Assembly: GCA_964420125.1 (NCBI GenBank)
Contig: CAYQQQ010000003.1
Coordinates: 124,001-188,000 of the forward strand
Length of the DNA: 64,000 nucleotides
Direction: 5' to 3'
Source: CAYQQQ01 sp964420125
GTDB taxonomy: Bacteria; Actinomycetota; Acidimicrobiia; Acidimicrobiales; Microtrichaceae
Shown: positions 1-7,968 of the stretch, one piece after another
Layout of the letters: every line of letters starts with the position of its first letter
How positions within the stretch are numbered: position 1 is the first letter of the stretch
Position numbers and translations under genes: made by a program
The notes under the pieces: model-generated
What the model was told of the DNA's origin: nothing
Seen by the model: only the letters and a program-made list of their open reading frames with translations
Database searches by the model: none

Positions 1-1106
1 TCGGCGTCGTCCTCGGGTCGGCTGACCAGCACGCGATCGCCCAGGGAGGCCAGCACGGCCGGCAGGAGCGTGAGCGAGGCGAGGGCCACGGCGATCACCG
101 AGAGGATCATGCCGAACGCCATCGAGCGGAAGACCATGACCGGCACGACGAACACCGCCGCCAGCGACAGCACCACGGTGAGGGCGGAGAGGAACACCGC
201 CTTGCCGGAGGTGGTGAGCGCGTTGGCCATGGCGTCGGCGACGTCGTGGCCGTCCTCTCGCTCCTCCCGGTACCTCGAGACGATGAACAGGCTGTAGTCG
301 ATGCCCACGGCGAGGCCGATCATCATGGAGAAGTTCATCGACCACACGGACAGAGGGATGGCCATCCCGGTGAGGCGCAGGGTGGCGAAGCCCACGGCGA
401 TGCCGGCCACGGCCAGCAGCAGGGGGACGCCGGCGGCGACCGCGGTGCCGAAGGCCACGAACAGCAGCACCAGGGTGGGCAGGCCCGAGAGCAGCTCGGC
501 GCGGTGCAGCGCCTCCTCGTTGGTGTCGTTGAAGTCGGCCCACACCGGCCACTCACCGGTCACCTCCACCTCGGCGCCCTCCGGCAGCTCGATCTGGGAC
601 ACGGTGTCGATGAGCGCCCCGGCGGACTCCGGGAGCTCGGCGTCCTCCGAGGCCTCGAGGGCGACGGGGATGAGGATCGTGCGGTCGTCGGGGGCGCGCA
701 GGCCGGCCTCGGCGGGCATCTGGAGGGGGTCGGTCACCGAGGCGACGCCGTCGGTGCCCTGGATCCGCTCGACCACGGCGGTGACGCCGTCGGGCGCCTC
801 ACCCAGTGGCTCCGCCTGACGGTAGACCACCATCGCCGACTCGGCGCCGAGCTCCGTGAAGTCGGCCCGGAGCTCGTCGCGCACGCGGGTGGACTCCGTG
901 CCCTGGGGCTCCCAACCGGCTCCGGAGAGCCCTCCGGTCAGGGTGAGGGCGAGGGGTGCGGCCGCCAGGGTGACCACCAGCCACACCATCATGACGATCC
1001 GACGGTGTCGGACCGAGGTGCGCGCCAGGCGATCGAACAGCGAGCGGCGACGCGGGGTCGGTGGGGCCGATGGCAGGGAGGCGGCGAGACGTTCCGTGAC
1101 GGTCAT
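1..1106 (-). CDS. MMPL/RND-family membrane exporter, 3' end outside the window
   Basis: This is the N-terminal 368 residues of an MMPL-type transporter of the RND superfamily; the rest lies beyond base 1. These proteins export lipids or other hydrophobic compounds using the proton gradient. A first membrane helix lies at about residues 37-56 and is followed by a large extracytoplasmic domain. A helix cluster then follows with GLAVGIDYSLF near residues 263-275, the Asp-Tyr motif on TM4 thought to relay protons in MMPL proteins. ATG at 1106 was chosen because a -10 box TATCTT (1119-1114) lies 7 bases upstream with a TGGACA -35 box at 17-base spacing, so the mRNA is probably leaderless. Two CsoR-type palindromes flank the -35 box, which suggests repression relieved by a metal or reactive small molecule. 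The substrate cannot be told from the fragment. Confidence 0.88.
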   Translation of the reverse strand, partial: MTVTERLAASLPSAPPTPRRRSLFDRLARTSVRHRRIVMMVWLVVTLAAAPLALTLTGGLSGAGWEPQGTESTRVRDELRADFTELGAESAMVVYRQAEPLGEAPDGVTAVVERIQGTDGVASVTDPLQMPAEAGLRAPDDRTILIPVALEASEDAELPESAGALIDTVSQIELPEGAEVEVTGEWPVWADFNDTNEEALHRAELLSGLPTLVLLFVAFGTAVAAGVPLLLAVAGIAVGFATLRLTGMAIPLSVWSMNFSMMIGLAVGIDYSLFIVSRYREEREDGHDVADAMANALTTSGKAVFLSALTVVLSLAAVFVVPVMVFRSMAFGMILSVIAVALASLTLLPAVLASLGDRVLVSRPEDDA

Positions 1107-1113
1107 GGCGCCG

Positions 1114-1158
1114 AAGATATACCCCAAGGGGTACTATGTCCAGTACCCCTAGGGGTAC
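1114..1158 (-). promoter_or_regulatory. Promoter of the MMPL gene with two CsoR-family-like operators
   Basis: Reading the minus strand, a -35 box TGGACA (1142-1137), a 17-base spacer and a -10 box TATCTT (1119-1114) precede the ATG at 1106. The palindrome TACCCC-AA-GGGGTA (1120-1133) fills the spacer. A second, perfect 16-bp palindrome GTACCCCTAGGGGTAC (1143-1158) abuts the -35 box. The centres are 24 bp apart. G/C-tract palindromes of the form TACCCC-N2-GGGGTA are typical operators of CsoR-family repressors (copper, nickel, persulfide or formaldehyde sensors). The ligand is unknown, and no such regulator is visible in this window. Confidence 0.72.
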
Positions 1159-1179
1159 ATGCCGACGCCGGAGGCGAGG

Positions 1180-2370
1180 TCAGACGACACCCTCGTGGCG
1201 CAGCCTCGTCACCTCCTCCGGCGAGCGGCCGAGGAGATCCACCAGCACGTGATCCGTGTGCTCGCCCAGCTCCGGGCCCACCCAGCGGAGCTCGCCCGGG
1301 GTCTCCGAGAGCCGGGGGACGACGTTCTGCATGGGGAGCTCGCCGAAGAGGGGATGGGCGAGCCGCACGATCGCCTCACGGGCGGCGTAGTGGGGATCCG
1401 CCAGCATGTCGGCGGCGGTGTAGGCCCGACCGTTGGGCACGGCGTGCTCGTTCAACCGCCGTTCGAGATCCTCGGCGGCGAGCCCTGCGGTCCAGTCGGC
1501 GATCAGGGCGTCCAGCTCCCCCTGGTGCTGCCCGCGTGCCACGTGGGAGGCGTATCGGGGATCCTCCACGAGCTCTGGGCGGTCCATGGCCTCGGCGAGT
1601 CGCCGCCACACGCTGTCCTGGTTCGCCGAGATCAGGTGCTCCCGGCCGTCTGCGGTGGGGTAGGCGTTCGCCGGGGCCACGTTGGGCAGCACCGAGCCGG
1701 TGCGGGGGCGGATGTGACCGGCGACGGCGTACTCGGGGACCAGGCTCTCCATCACCGCCAGCACGGCCTCGTAGAGCGCCGAGTCGACCACCTGCCCCCG
1801 CCCGGTGCGCTCCCGGGCGTGCAGCGCCACGAGGGCGCCCACGCAGGCGAAGGTGGCGGCGAGGGTGTCGCCGATGGAGATCCCCGCCCGCGCGGGCGGG
1901 CGGTCCGGCTCGCCGATCACCGCCCGCAGGCCGCCCATGGCCTCCCCGATGGCCCCGAAGCCCGGTCGATCCGCGTAGGGGCCGTCCTGGCCGTAGCCCG
2001 ACACCCGCACGACGACCAGGCCGGGGTTGCGCTCCAGCAGGTCCGAGGGCGCCAGCCCCCAGCGCTCGAGCGTGCCGGGGCGGAAGTTCTCGATCAGCAC
2101 GTCGGCACCGGCCGCCAGCTCCCTCGCCAGCGCCTGGCCCTGCTCCGTGCGGAGGTCGAGGGTCATCGACTTCTTGTTGCGGGCCACGACCGGCCACCAC
2201 AGGGATCGGCCTTCGGCGTGCTCCCGGCCCCACTCGCGCATCGGGTCGCCGGCACCGGGTGGCTCCACCTTGATGACCTCGGCGCCGAAGTCGGCGAGCA
2301 GCTGCCCGCAGAACGGTCCGGCGAGCAGCTGGCCCATCTCCACGACCCGCAGGTCCGACAGCGGTGTCAT
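1180..2370 (-). CDS. CaiB/BaiF family (class III) CoA-transferase
   Basis: This 396-residue protein moves CoA between carboxylic acids. It opens with LRVVEMGQLLAGPFCGQLLA, the usual start of family III enzymes, and contains the conserved ENFRPG segment. Asp168 in ISIGDTLAA matches the catalytic aspartate that forms the acyl anhydride in formyl-CoA transferase. ATG at 2370 was chosen because GGAGG lies 8 bases upstream; the reading frame stays open further upstream but that stretch has no family similarity. It is divergent from an HMG-CoA lyase gene, so the pair may act together in branched-chain or dicarboxylic acid catabolism. The acid substrate cannot be assigned from sequence. Confidence 0.9.
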   Translation of the reverse strand: MTPLSDLRVVEMGQLLAGPFCGQLLADFGAEVIKVEPPGAGDPMREWGREHAEGRSLWWPVVARNKKSMTLDLRTEQGQALARELAAGADVLIENFRPGTLERWGLAPSDLLERNPGLVVVRVSGYGQDGPYADRPGFGAIGEAMGGLRAVIGEPDRPPARAGISIGDTLAATFACVGALVALHARERTGRGQVVDSALYEAVLAVMESLVPEYAVAGHIRPRTGSVLPNVAPANAYPTADGREHLISANQDSVWRRLAEAMDRPELVEDPRYASHVARGQHQGELDALIADWTAGLAAEDLERRLNEHAVPNGRAYTAADMLADPHYAAREAIVRLAHPLFGELPMQNVVPRLSETPGELRWVGPELGEHTDHVLVDLLGRSPEEVTRLRHEGVV

Positions 2371-2511
2371 GGGTGTCGACCTCCAAGGGGCGGACTCAGC
2401 GCGAGCCGCCCGGCTGGAGTCCGAGCGGCGCGGTTGGGAAGCTTGGGGCGTGACGCTATTCGCCGATCCGCTCCCGCCGAAAGCCACCCCTGCGCGCTGC
2501 GAGGCCCGTCG

Positions 2512-3423
2512 ATGAGCACCGACGGCGCCGGTGCGGTCACCGTGGTCGAGGTCGCGCCACGCGACGGGCTCCAGTCCGACCCCACGATCCTGTCCACCGA
2601 GGCCAAGGTGGAGCTCATCTCACGAGCGCTCGACGCCGGCGTGCAGCGCATCGAGGCGGTGAGCTTCGTGAACCCCGCCCGCGTCCCCCAGATGGCCGAC
2701 GCCGAGGCGGTGATGTCCGCCGTGCCCCGGGATCGGGGCGCGTCCTACATCGGCCTGGTGCTGAACCGGCGAGGCTTCGATCGGGCCGTCGAGGCCGGTG
2801 TGGACGAGATCAACGTCGTGGTCGTGTGCACCGACACATTCGCCGAGCGGAACCAGGGTTCGACCACGCAGGGCCTGGTCGACGTGTGGGCCGAGATCGC
2901 CCCCGAGGCCCGACGCGCGGGCGTGCCCGCCTCGGTCACCCTGACGGCCGCCTTCGGATGCCCCTACGAGGGGGAGGTGTCGATCGAGCGCGTCGTGGAG
3001 GTGGCGGCCGCGGTGGCCGAGCACGGGCCGGCCGAGATCGCCCTGGCCGACTCGATCGGCGTGGCCGTGCCCACCGATGTCCGGGCGCGGGTGGCCGCGG
3101 TGCGCGACGTCGCCGGAGGCGCCCGGCTCCGCGGCCACTTCCACAACACGCGCAACACCGGACTGGCCAACGCCGCGGCGGCGGTGGAGGCGGGCGTTCG
3201 CGTGGTGGACGCCTCGCTGGGGGGCATCGGCGGCTGCCCGTTCGCCCCGGAGGCCACCGGCAACATCCCCACCGAGGACGTGGCCTACCTGCTGGAGCGG
3301 ATGGGTTGGCGAACGGGGCTCGACCTCGCGGCGCTGATCGACGCCGTGGGTTGGCTGGAGTCGGCGCTCGGTCACTCCACGCCGGGTCTGCTGGCCCGCG
3401 CCGGCGCCTTCCCGCCCGGCTGA
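2512..3423 (+). CDS. Hydroxymethylglutaryl-CoA lyase family protein
   Basis: This 303-residue TIM-barrel protein of the HMGL-like family would cleave 3-hydroxy-3-methylglutaryl-CoA to acetoacetate and acetyl-CoA, the last step of leucine breakdown. It has the RDGLQ metal and substrate motif (residues 17-21), the GHFHN metal-binding histidines near residue 208, and the lyase signature GGIGGCPFAP near 238-247, whose cysteine is the usual active-site residue. Its length fits the family. ATG at 2512 begins just before the first barrel strand; no strong ribosome binding site is visible. It is divergent from the CaiB-type CoA-transferase. A related lyase specificity, such as citramalyl-CoA, cannot be excluded. 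Confidence 0.87.
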   Translation: MSTDGAGAVTVVEVAPRDGLQSDPTILSTEAKVELISRALDAGVQRIEAVSFVNPARVPQMADAEAVMSAVPRDRGASYIGLVLNRRGFDRAVEAGVDEINVVVVCTDTFAERNQGSTTQGLVDVWAEIAPEARRAGVPASVTLTAAFGCPYEGEVSIERVVEVAAAVAEHGPAEIALADSIGVAVPTDVRARVAAVRDVAGGARLRGHFHNTRNTGLANAAAAVEAGVRVVDASLGGIGGCPFAPEATGNIPTEDVAYLLERMGWRTGLDLAALIDAVGWLESALGHSTPGLLARAGAFPPG

Positions 3424-3432
3424 TCCCGAAGC

Positions 3433-3870
3433 TCAGACGCGAGACCGGGACCGCAGCACGAACCCGATGCCGGCGGTGATGATCCCGACCACGCCCAGCC
3501 CCCCTCCGATCAGGCCTGCCTTCAGGGACTGGGACTCGATCAGCTGGCGGCAGGGCCCGACCCGGTCGGTCTCCAGGCCGTCCAGCACGGAGCCGCAGAG
3601 GCCGGCGGGACCCATGGCCGTGGAGAGCAGGAGGTACGTCAGGATCACGCCCGCAACCACCAGGACGGCCCCGAGTGCCACCACCAGCAGCCAGGAACGG
3701 CTCGCGCTGCGCTCGGGGACGCCGGGTGCCGTCGTCGGTGGTGTCGCGGTCATCGTGGCGGTCCCTCCCCCGGTGGGTGCCCCGGAGCCCGGAGGTGCCG
3801 GATGGGGAGGTGGGTACCAGCGGCCGTCGGAGGCCTGCCACCAGTCGGCTGCGGTCGGTGTGTCGCTCAT
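3433..3870 (-). CDS. DUF2510-type small membrane protein
   Basis: This is a 145-residue protein. Its N-terminus ADWWQASDGRWYPP (about residues 8-21) is the short Trp-rich DUF2510 motif, common in actinobacterial membrane proteins and of unknown role. A Pro/Thr-rich stretch follows, then two membrane helices (about residues 61-83 and 115-137) with two cysteines in the short loop between them, and an Arg-rich tail. ATG at 3870 has AAGGGG about 5 bases upstream. Its 3' end lies only 9 bp from the convergent lyase gene. No specific function can be assigned. Confidence 0.75.
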   Translation of the reverse strand: MSDTPTAADWWQASDGRWYPPPHPAPPGSGAPTGGGTATMTATPPTTAPGVPERSASRSWLLVVALGAVLVVAGVILTYLLLSTAMGPAGLCGSVLDGLETDRVGPCRQLIESQSLKAGLIGGGLGVVGIITAGIGFVLRSRSRV

Positions 3871-4020
3871 GTCGGACCCCTTGTCTCGATCGACGGCGTC
3901 ACCCCCACCGGTGCGTTGGTCGTCGCTCGCGCAGAGGACGGTGCCGTCCGCAACGCTGTCGTCCAGGGTAGGCCCGGTGCGGTCGATTCGGACCCGGCAC
4001 GCTCGCCCGGCCGGCATCGA

Positions 4021-5556
4021 TCACAGAGAGGATGCGGTCGAGCCACCCGAGCGGGGAAGCGGGAAGGCGATGAGGAAGCCGTCGAGACCACCGGCGTTGG
4101 GTTGCCCGCCGAGCGTGCCGGCGGTTGCGCCGGCGACGACGACGAGGCCGTCCTCGGTGACCGTCAGCGCGTGCACCTCGTCGTCGGCCTGGGAGCCGAA
4201 CTGCGTGATCCAGCGCACCTGCCCGGTCTCGACGTCGAGCGCCGCCAGGTACCCGTCGCGACCCCCGGCGGAGGGCCGCCCCGTCGTGTCGAGCGCGCCG
4301 CTCGTGCTGCCGGCCACCAGGACGGTGCTGCCGTCGAGGGCGGTCGCCTCGGCGGTGTCGTCGCCCACCGTGCCCAGCTGGGCGGCCCATCGCTGGTCGC
4401 CCGCTGGATCGAAGGCGACGGCCATGGCGTCCACGCCGCCGGCGTTGGAGGGGGCCGGCTCCTGCCCGTCGAGGCGCGGGGCGTCCTCCAGGTCGGAGGC
4501 GCCACCGCCGACCGCCGGGGCGAGCTCCCCTTCCGTCGTGCCGACCGCCACGTAGGTCTCGGTTCCCCGGGTGGGCTCCCCACCGGTGGCGACGGCCAGT
4601 GGACGGTCGAGGGCGGCAGTGCCGAACTGGCGGGTCCAACGTGGCAGGCCCGACTGCTCGTAGCGGGCGATGAAGCCGTCCTGGGCACCGTTCGACAGGC
4701 CGTCCAGGTCGCCGTCGGTGGTGCCGACCACCACGGCGTCGAGCTCGATGCTGGCGGCGACGGCCTCGGCCCGGTCGAGCTGGCCGGTGCCGAACTGGCG
4801 GATCCACACCGGGGCCCCGCTGGGGTCGACCTGCCACAGCAGGGCGTCGCCCGATCCGAGGACCCCGGTGCTGGTGTCCGACGCCGAGGGGAACAGCCCG
4901 AGCGTGGAGCCGGCCGCGTAGCCGAGCGCGCCCTCGGGCTCCACGGCGGCGCCGTCGAGGCGATCCTGGTCGGGGCCGCCCCGCACCTCGAGGGTTCCCA
5001 GCGAGCCGTCGGTGGCGACGGGGGCGCACCACGCGTCCTCGCCCCCGCCGCCGGGTGCGGTCGAGCCCTCGACCGTGCCGCAGGTGATCGTGGTCGCTCC
5101 GCCCGATCCGACCCCGTCGGCGGTCTCGGGGGCGGCGCCGCCGTCCTGGCCGAGGTGTCGGACCTCGGCGTCGGTGCCGACCACCGCCACCAGCGCATCC
5201 CTGTCACCTGTGGACGGGCTCGTGGAGCTCGTGGACTCGTCCTGGCCGGTGGGACTCCGGGCGTCCACCTCCCCATCGGTGTAGCCCGCAGCGACCACCT
5301 CGTCCTGGCGGGAGGCCACGCCGAGGAAGGCGTCGTCGAGCGGCGTACCCACCTGCACGATCCACTCCGGCTCGGGTGGCTGGTCGTCGGGGTCGGTCGT
5401 GCTGGGTGGCGCGGCGGTGAGCGGGGGCCGCTCGGTGGTCGTGGAGCTGGGAGCCGCCGGAGCCTCCCCGCCGTCCCGGCTGCAGGCGGCACCGAGCACG
5501 GCGCTGGCCACCACGGCGGCGGTCACGGTGAGGCGTCGGCGGGTTGCTGCTGGCAT
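4021..5556 (-). CDS. Secreted lipoprotein with SBBP-type beta-propeller repeats
   Basis: This 511-residue protein has a signal peptide ending in a lipobox-like LGAAC, so it is probably anchored to the outer face of the membrane. A Thr/Pro-rich linker (about residues 28-60) leads into repeated units of the form W-x-x-QFGT...D...V-x-G-x-T-x-G-x-L...G-x-D-G-F/Y, for example WIRQFGTGQLDRAEAVAAS and WTRQFGTAALDRPLAVATG. This is the SBBP beta-propeller repeat pattern, usually structural or binding. No catalytic residues are apparent. The leader has AGGAG 9 bases before the ATG, a TACGCT -10 box at 5611-5606, and a strong GC hairpin between them. The ligand is unknown. Confidence 0.8.
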   Translation of the reverse strand: MPAATRRRLTVTAAVVASAVLGAACSRDGGEAPAAPSSTTTERPPLTAAPPSTTDPDDQPPEPEWIVQVGTPLDDAFLGVASRQDEVVAAGYTDGEVDARSPTGQDESTSSTSPSTGDRDALVAVVGTDAEVRHLGQDGGAAPETADGVGSGGATTITCGTVEGSTAPGGGGEDAWCAPVATDGSLGTLEVRGGPDQDRLDGAAVEPEGALGYAAGSTLGLFPSASDTSTGVLGSGDALLWQVDPSGAPVWIRQFGTGQLDRAEAVAASIELDAVVVGTTDGDLDGLSNGAQDGFIARYEQSGLPRWTRQFGTAALDRPLAVATGGEPTRGTETYVAVGTTEGELAPAVGGGASDLEDAPRLDGQEPAPSNAGGVDAMAVAFDPAGDQRWAAQLGTVGDDTAEATALDGSTVLVAGSTSGALDTTGRPSAGGRDGYLAALDVETGQVRWITQFGSQADDEVHALTVTEDGLVVVAGATAGTLGGQPNAGGLDGFLIAFPLPRSGGSTASSL

Positions 5557-5569
5557 GGCGTGCGCTCCT

Positions 5570-5597
5570 GCGGCCGCCCGGAGGGCGCAGCGGCCGC
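5570..5597 (-). promoter_or_regulatory. GC-rich hairpin in the leader of the beta-propeller lipoprotein gene
   Basis: Two copies of GCGGCCGC (5570-5577 and 5590-5597) can pair as an 8-bp stem with a 12-base loop in the mRNA leader. The stem ends right next to the AGGAG ribosome binding site, downstream of the TACGCT -10 box. It could limit translation; this is inference from structure only. Confidence 0.4.
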
Positions 5598-5708
5598 CTG
5601 GACGCAGCGTAGAGGGGCTCGGGAGATGTCGGTCACCGTGGTGAGGTGGCGCTCAGCTCCGACGGGGTGGGTTCTCGTGACATGGGAGCGGTTCTCTACG
5701 CTCGGGCC

Positions 5709-6626
5709 GTGGCGCGCCTCCTCCGTCTCCCCCGAGCCCTCGTCCCGTCGCTGGTCGTGGTGTCCCTGGCGTGCGGTGCCTGTGGGTGGTTCGGTCCGGA
5801 CCTGGGCGTCGAGGGAGTCGACGCGAGGTGGATGCCGCTCGACAACCAGCCGGGCCGCGAGGTCCTCGTGGTGACCCCGGAGGGGTTCGACCCCGAGTCC
5901 GGCGACGCGCAGCTGCCCGCCGTCATCGTGCTGCACGGGCTGGGCGGCAGCGCCGAGGAGATGGCCACGATGGCGGAGTGGCCCGCCGCAGCGCGCGATC
6001 GCGGCTTCGTGGCGGTGTTCCCGGAAGGAGAGGAGAGCTCCTGGAACGCCGGAGGCTGCTGTGGTCTGGCTGTCGAGCAGGGCGTCGACGACGTCGCCCT
6101 GCTCGACTCGTCGATCGACCAGCTCGTCGCGGAGGAGGGCGTCGACCCCGAGCGCGTCTACCTCACCGGCTACTCCAACGGCGGGATGATGACCTACCGG
6201 TACACCTGTCGTCGCTCCGATCGCCTCGCCGGCGCGGCGTCGGTGGCTGGCACCGACTTCGACGAGGAGTGCGACCCCAGCGGCGCGCTGCCCTTCCTGC
6301 AGATCTCGGGTTCGGACGATCCCGTCGTGCCGGTGCTCGGCGGCGACTCCAGCTTCCCCGAGCTGCCCGACACCCCCTCGGTGGAGCAGTCGGTGCTGGA
6401 GGTGGCTCGCGGGGCGGACTGCGCCCCACCCACCGCGACCGAGCCCGACGGCCTCCGGCGGTTCGAGGCGACGGACTGCCGGGACGGCGTGACGGTGCGC
6501 TACGACGTGATCGAGGGGCTCGACCACAGCTACCCGAGCGCGGCGAGGACGCCGCAGTACGTCGCGGTCGACCAGATCCTCGACTTCTGGGGCTTCGGAG
6601 CGGCTCGACCCGCCGAGCCCGGCTGA
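5709..6626 (+). CDS. Secreted alpha/beta-hydrolase, PHB depolymerase/feruloyl esterase-like
   Basis: This is a 305-residue exported esterase. A signal sequence (about residues 1-25, ending near LACGACG) may be a lipoprotein signal, although the lipobox is imperfect. The hydrolase fold shows VLHGLGG (oxyanion hole), GYSNGG (nucleophile Ser), SGSDDPVVP (acid Asp) and LDHSYP (catalytic His), the order seen in LpqC and polyhydroxybutyrate depolymerase-like esterases. GTG at 5709 was chosen because TACGCT (5697-5702) ends 6 bases before it, fitting a leaderless start; ATG at 5682 in the same frame is the alternative. It is divergent from the propeller lipoprotein. The natural substrate is unknown. 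Confidence 0.85.
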   Translation: MARLLRLPRALVPSLVVVSLACGACGWFGPDLGVEGVDARWMPLDNQPGREVLVVTPEGFDPESGDAQLPAVIVLHGLGGSAEEMATMAEWPAAARDRGFVAVFPEGEESSWNAGGCCGLAVEQGVDDVALLDSSIDQLVAEEGVDPERVYLTGYSNGGMMTYRYTCRRSDRLAGAASVAGTDFDEECDPSGALPFLQISGSDDPVVPVLGGDSSFPELPDTPSVEQSVLEVARGADCAPPTATEPDGLRRFEATDCRDGVTVRYDVIEGLDHSYPSAARTPQYVAVDQILDFWGFGAARPAEPG

Positions 6627-6665
6627 GAGCGCGAGCGAGCGGGGACACGCCGTGAGCCGGTCGCC

Positions 6666-7826
6666 TCACTCGAGGAGGCCGTCGCGGCGGAGCCCCTTGG
6701 CGATCACCGTGCGGAGGATGTCGTTGGTCCCCTCGCCGATGGCCATGAGCGGGGCGTCGCGGTAGAGCCGCTCCACCTCCAGCTCCGTCGAGTAGCCGTA
6801 GCCCCCGTGGATGCGCATGCTCTCCAGGCTGGCCTCCAGGGCGACCTCCGAGGCGAAGAGCTTCGCCATCGCCGACTCGGTGGCGGCGTCGTCACCACGA
6901 TCGAGCCTTGCGGCGGCCCACCAGGTGAGCTGTCGGGCGGCCTGGACCTTGGTGGCCATGTCGGCCAGCTTCAGCTGGACGGCCTGGAAGTCGCCGATCA
7001 CGCGACCGAAGGCGCGGCGCTGCCCCGAGTAGCTCAGTGCCTCCTCGAGGGCGCGGTGGGCCACCCCGACCGCCCGGGCGGCGATGTTCACCCGCCCGGT
7101 CTGCAGCCCCGAGATCGCCTGGGACATCCCCTGGCCCTCCACCCCGCCCAAGAGGTCCTCCCGGGGCACCCGAGCCTCCTCGAAGACCACCTCGCAGGTC
7201 TCCGGGCCCTTGTAGCCGAGCTTGCCGAGGTCGCGGGTGACGGTGACGCCCGGCGTGCCGGCAGCGACCAGCAGCATCGACATGCCCTGATGGGCGGGGC
7301 TGGCATCCGGGTCGGTCTTGACCAGCACCGGGAGGGGATCCGCATGGCGGGCGTTGGTGATCCACGTCTTCGTGCCCGTGACGACGTAGTCGTCGCCGGC
7401 GCGCACCGCCCGCATCCGGATCCCCTGAAGGTCCGAGCCGGCGTCCGGCTCGGTGAGCGCCAGGCCGGAGCGACGGGCGCCGGTCGCCAGCTCGGGCAGG
7501 TAGCGCGCCTTCTGGCCCTCGGTCCCGTGCTGTGCGATCAGCCGGCAGGCCATGCCGTGGCTGCCGATCATGCCGGCGATGCCCATCCAGCCCCTGGAGA
7601 GCTCCTCGAAGACCACGGCGAGGGTGACGCTGTCGGCACCCAGGCCACCTCGGTCCGGAGGCACCGTGAGCCCGAACAGGCCCATCTGCTTCATCTTCTC
7701 GACGATCTCGGTGGGATAGGTGCCGGACTGCTCCATCTCCCGTGCCACCGGGCGGATCTCCCGGTCGGTGAAGGCGCGGATCGTTCGTCGCACCTCCTGT
7801 TGGGCTGCATCGAGCTCGACGTCCAC
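6666..7826 (-). CDS. Acyl-CoA dehydrogenase
   Basis: This 386-residue FAD enzyme performs the first step of beta-oxidation or amino acid chain breakdown. It has the standard N-terminal helical, middle beta and C-terminal helical domains. LTEPDAGSD in the middle domain is the FAD and substrate signature. IHGGYGYS and the C-terminal IGEGTNDI carry the catalytic Glu at about residue 365, the short-chain or medium-chain position. The GTG start at 7826 has a strong GGAGGAGG ribosome binding site. It is divergent from the GYF_2-domain gene. The chain-length or branched-chain specificity cannot be read from the sequence. Confidence 0.92.
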   Translation of the reverse strand: MDVELDAAQQEVRRTIRAFTDREIRPVAREMEQSGTYPTEIVEKMKQMGLFGLTVPPDRGGLGADSVTLAVVFEELSRGWMGIAGMIGSHGMACRLIAQHGTEGQKARYLPELATGARRSGLALTEPDAGSDLQGIRMRAVRAGDDYVVTGTKTWITNARHADPLPVLVKTDPDASPAHQGMSMLLVAAGTPGVTVTRDLGKLGYKGPETCEVVFEEARVPREDLLGGVEGQGMSQAISGLQTGRVNIAARAVGVAHRALEEALSYSGQRRAFGRVIGDFQAVQLKLADMATKVQAARQLTWWAAARLDRGDDAATESAMAKLFASEVALEASLESMRIHGGYGYSTELEVERLYRDAPLMAIGEGTNDILRTVIAKGLRRDGLLE

Positions 7827-7968
7827 GACGCCTCCTCCACTTCGGCCGCGCTCCGGGTGCGAACCCTACACATCGCCGCGTCCACGCGATCGGTGCTCCG
7901 ACGCCCGACGGGCGCAACGATTCGAGGATTCGGTCGGAAACCGGGCCAAGCTGTGGCAGGCTCAAGGG

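Noticed and set aside
246..2273. Long plus-strand open frame of 675 codons opposite the MMPL and CoA-transferase genes
   Set aside because: It is the antisense shadow of real genes: composition is extreme in Arg/Gly/Pro/Ala, and it has no family motif. High GC content makes such frames common in this window.
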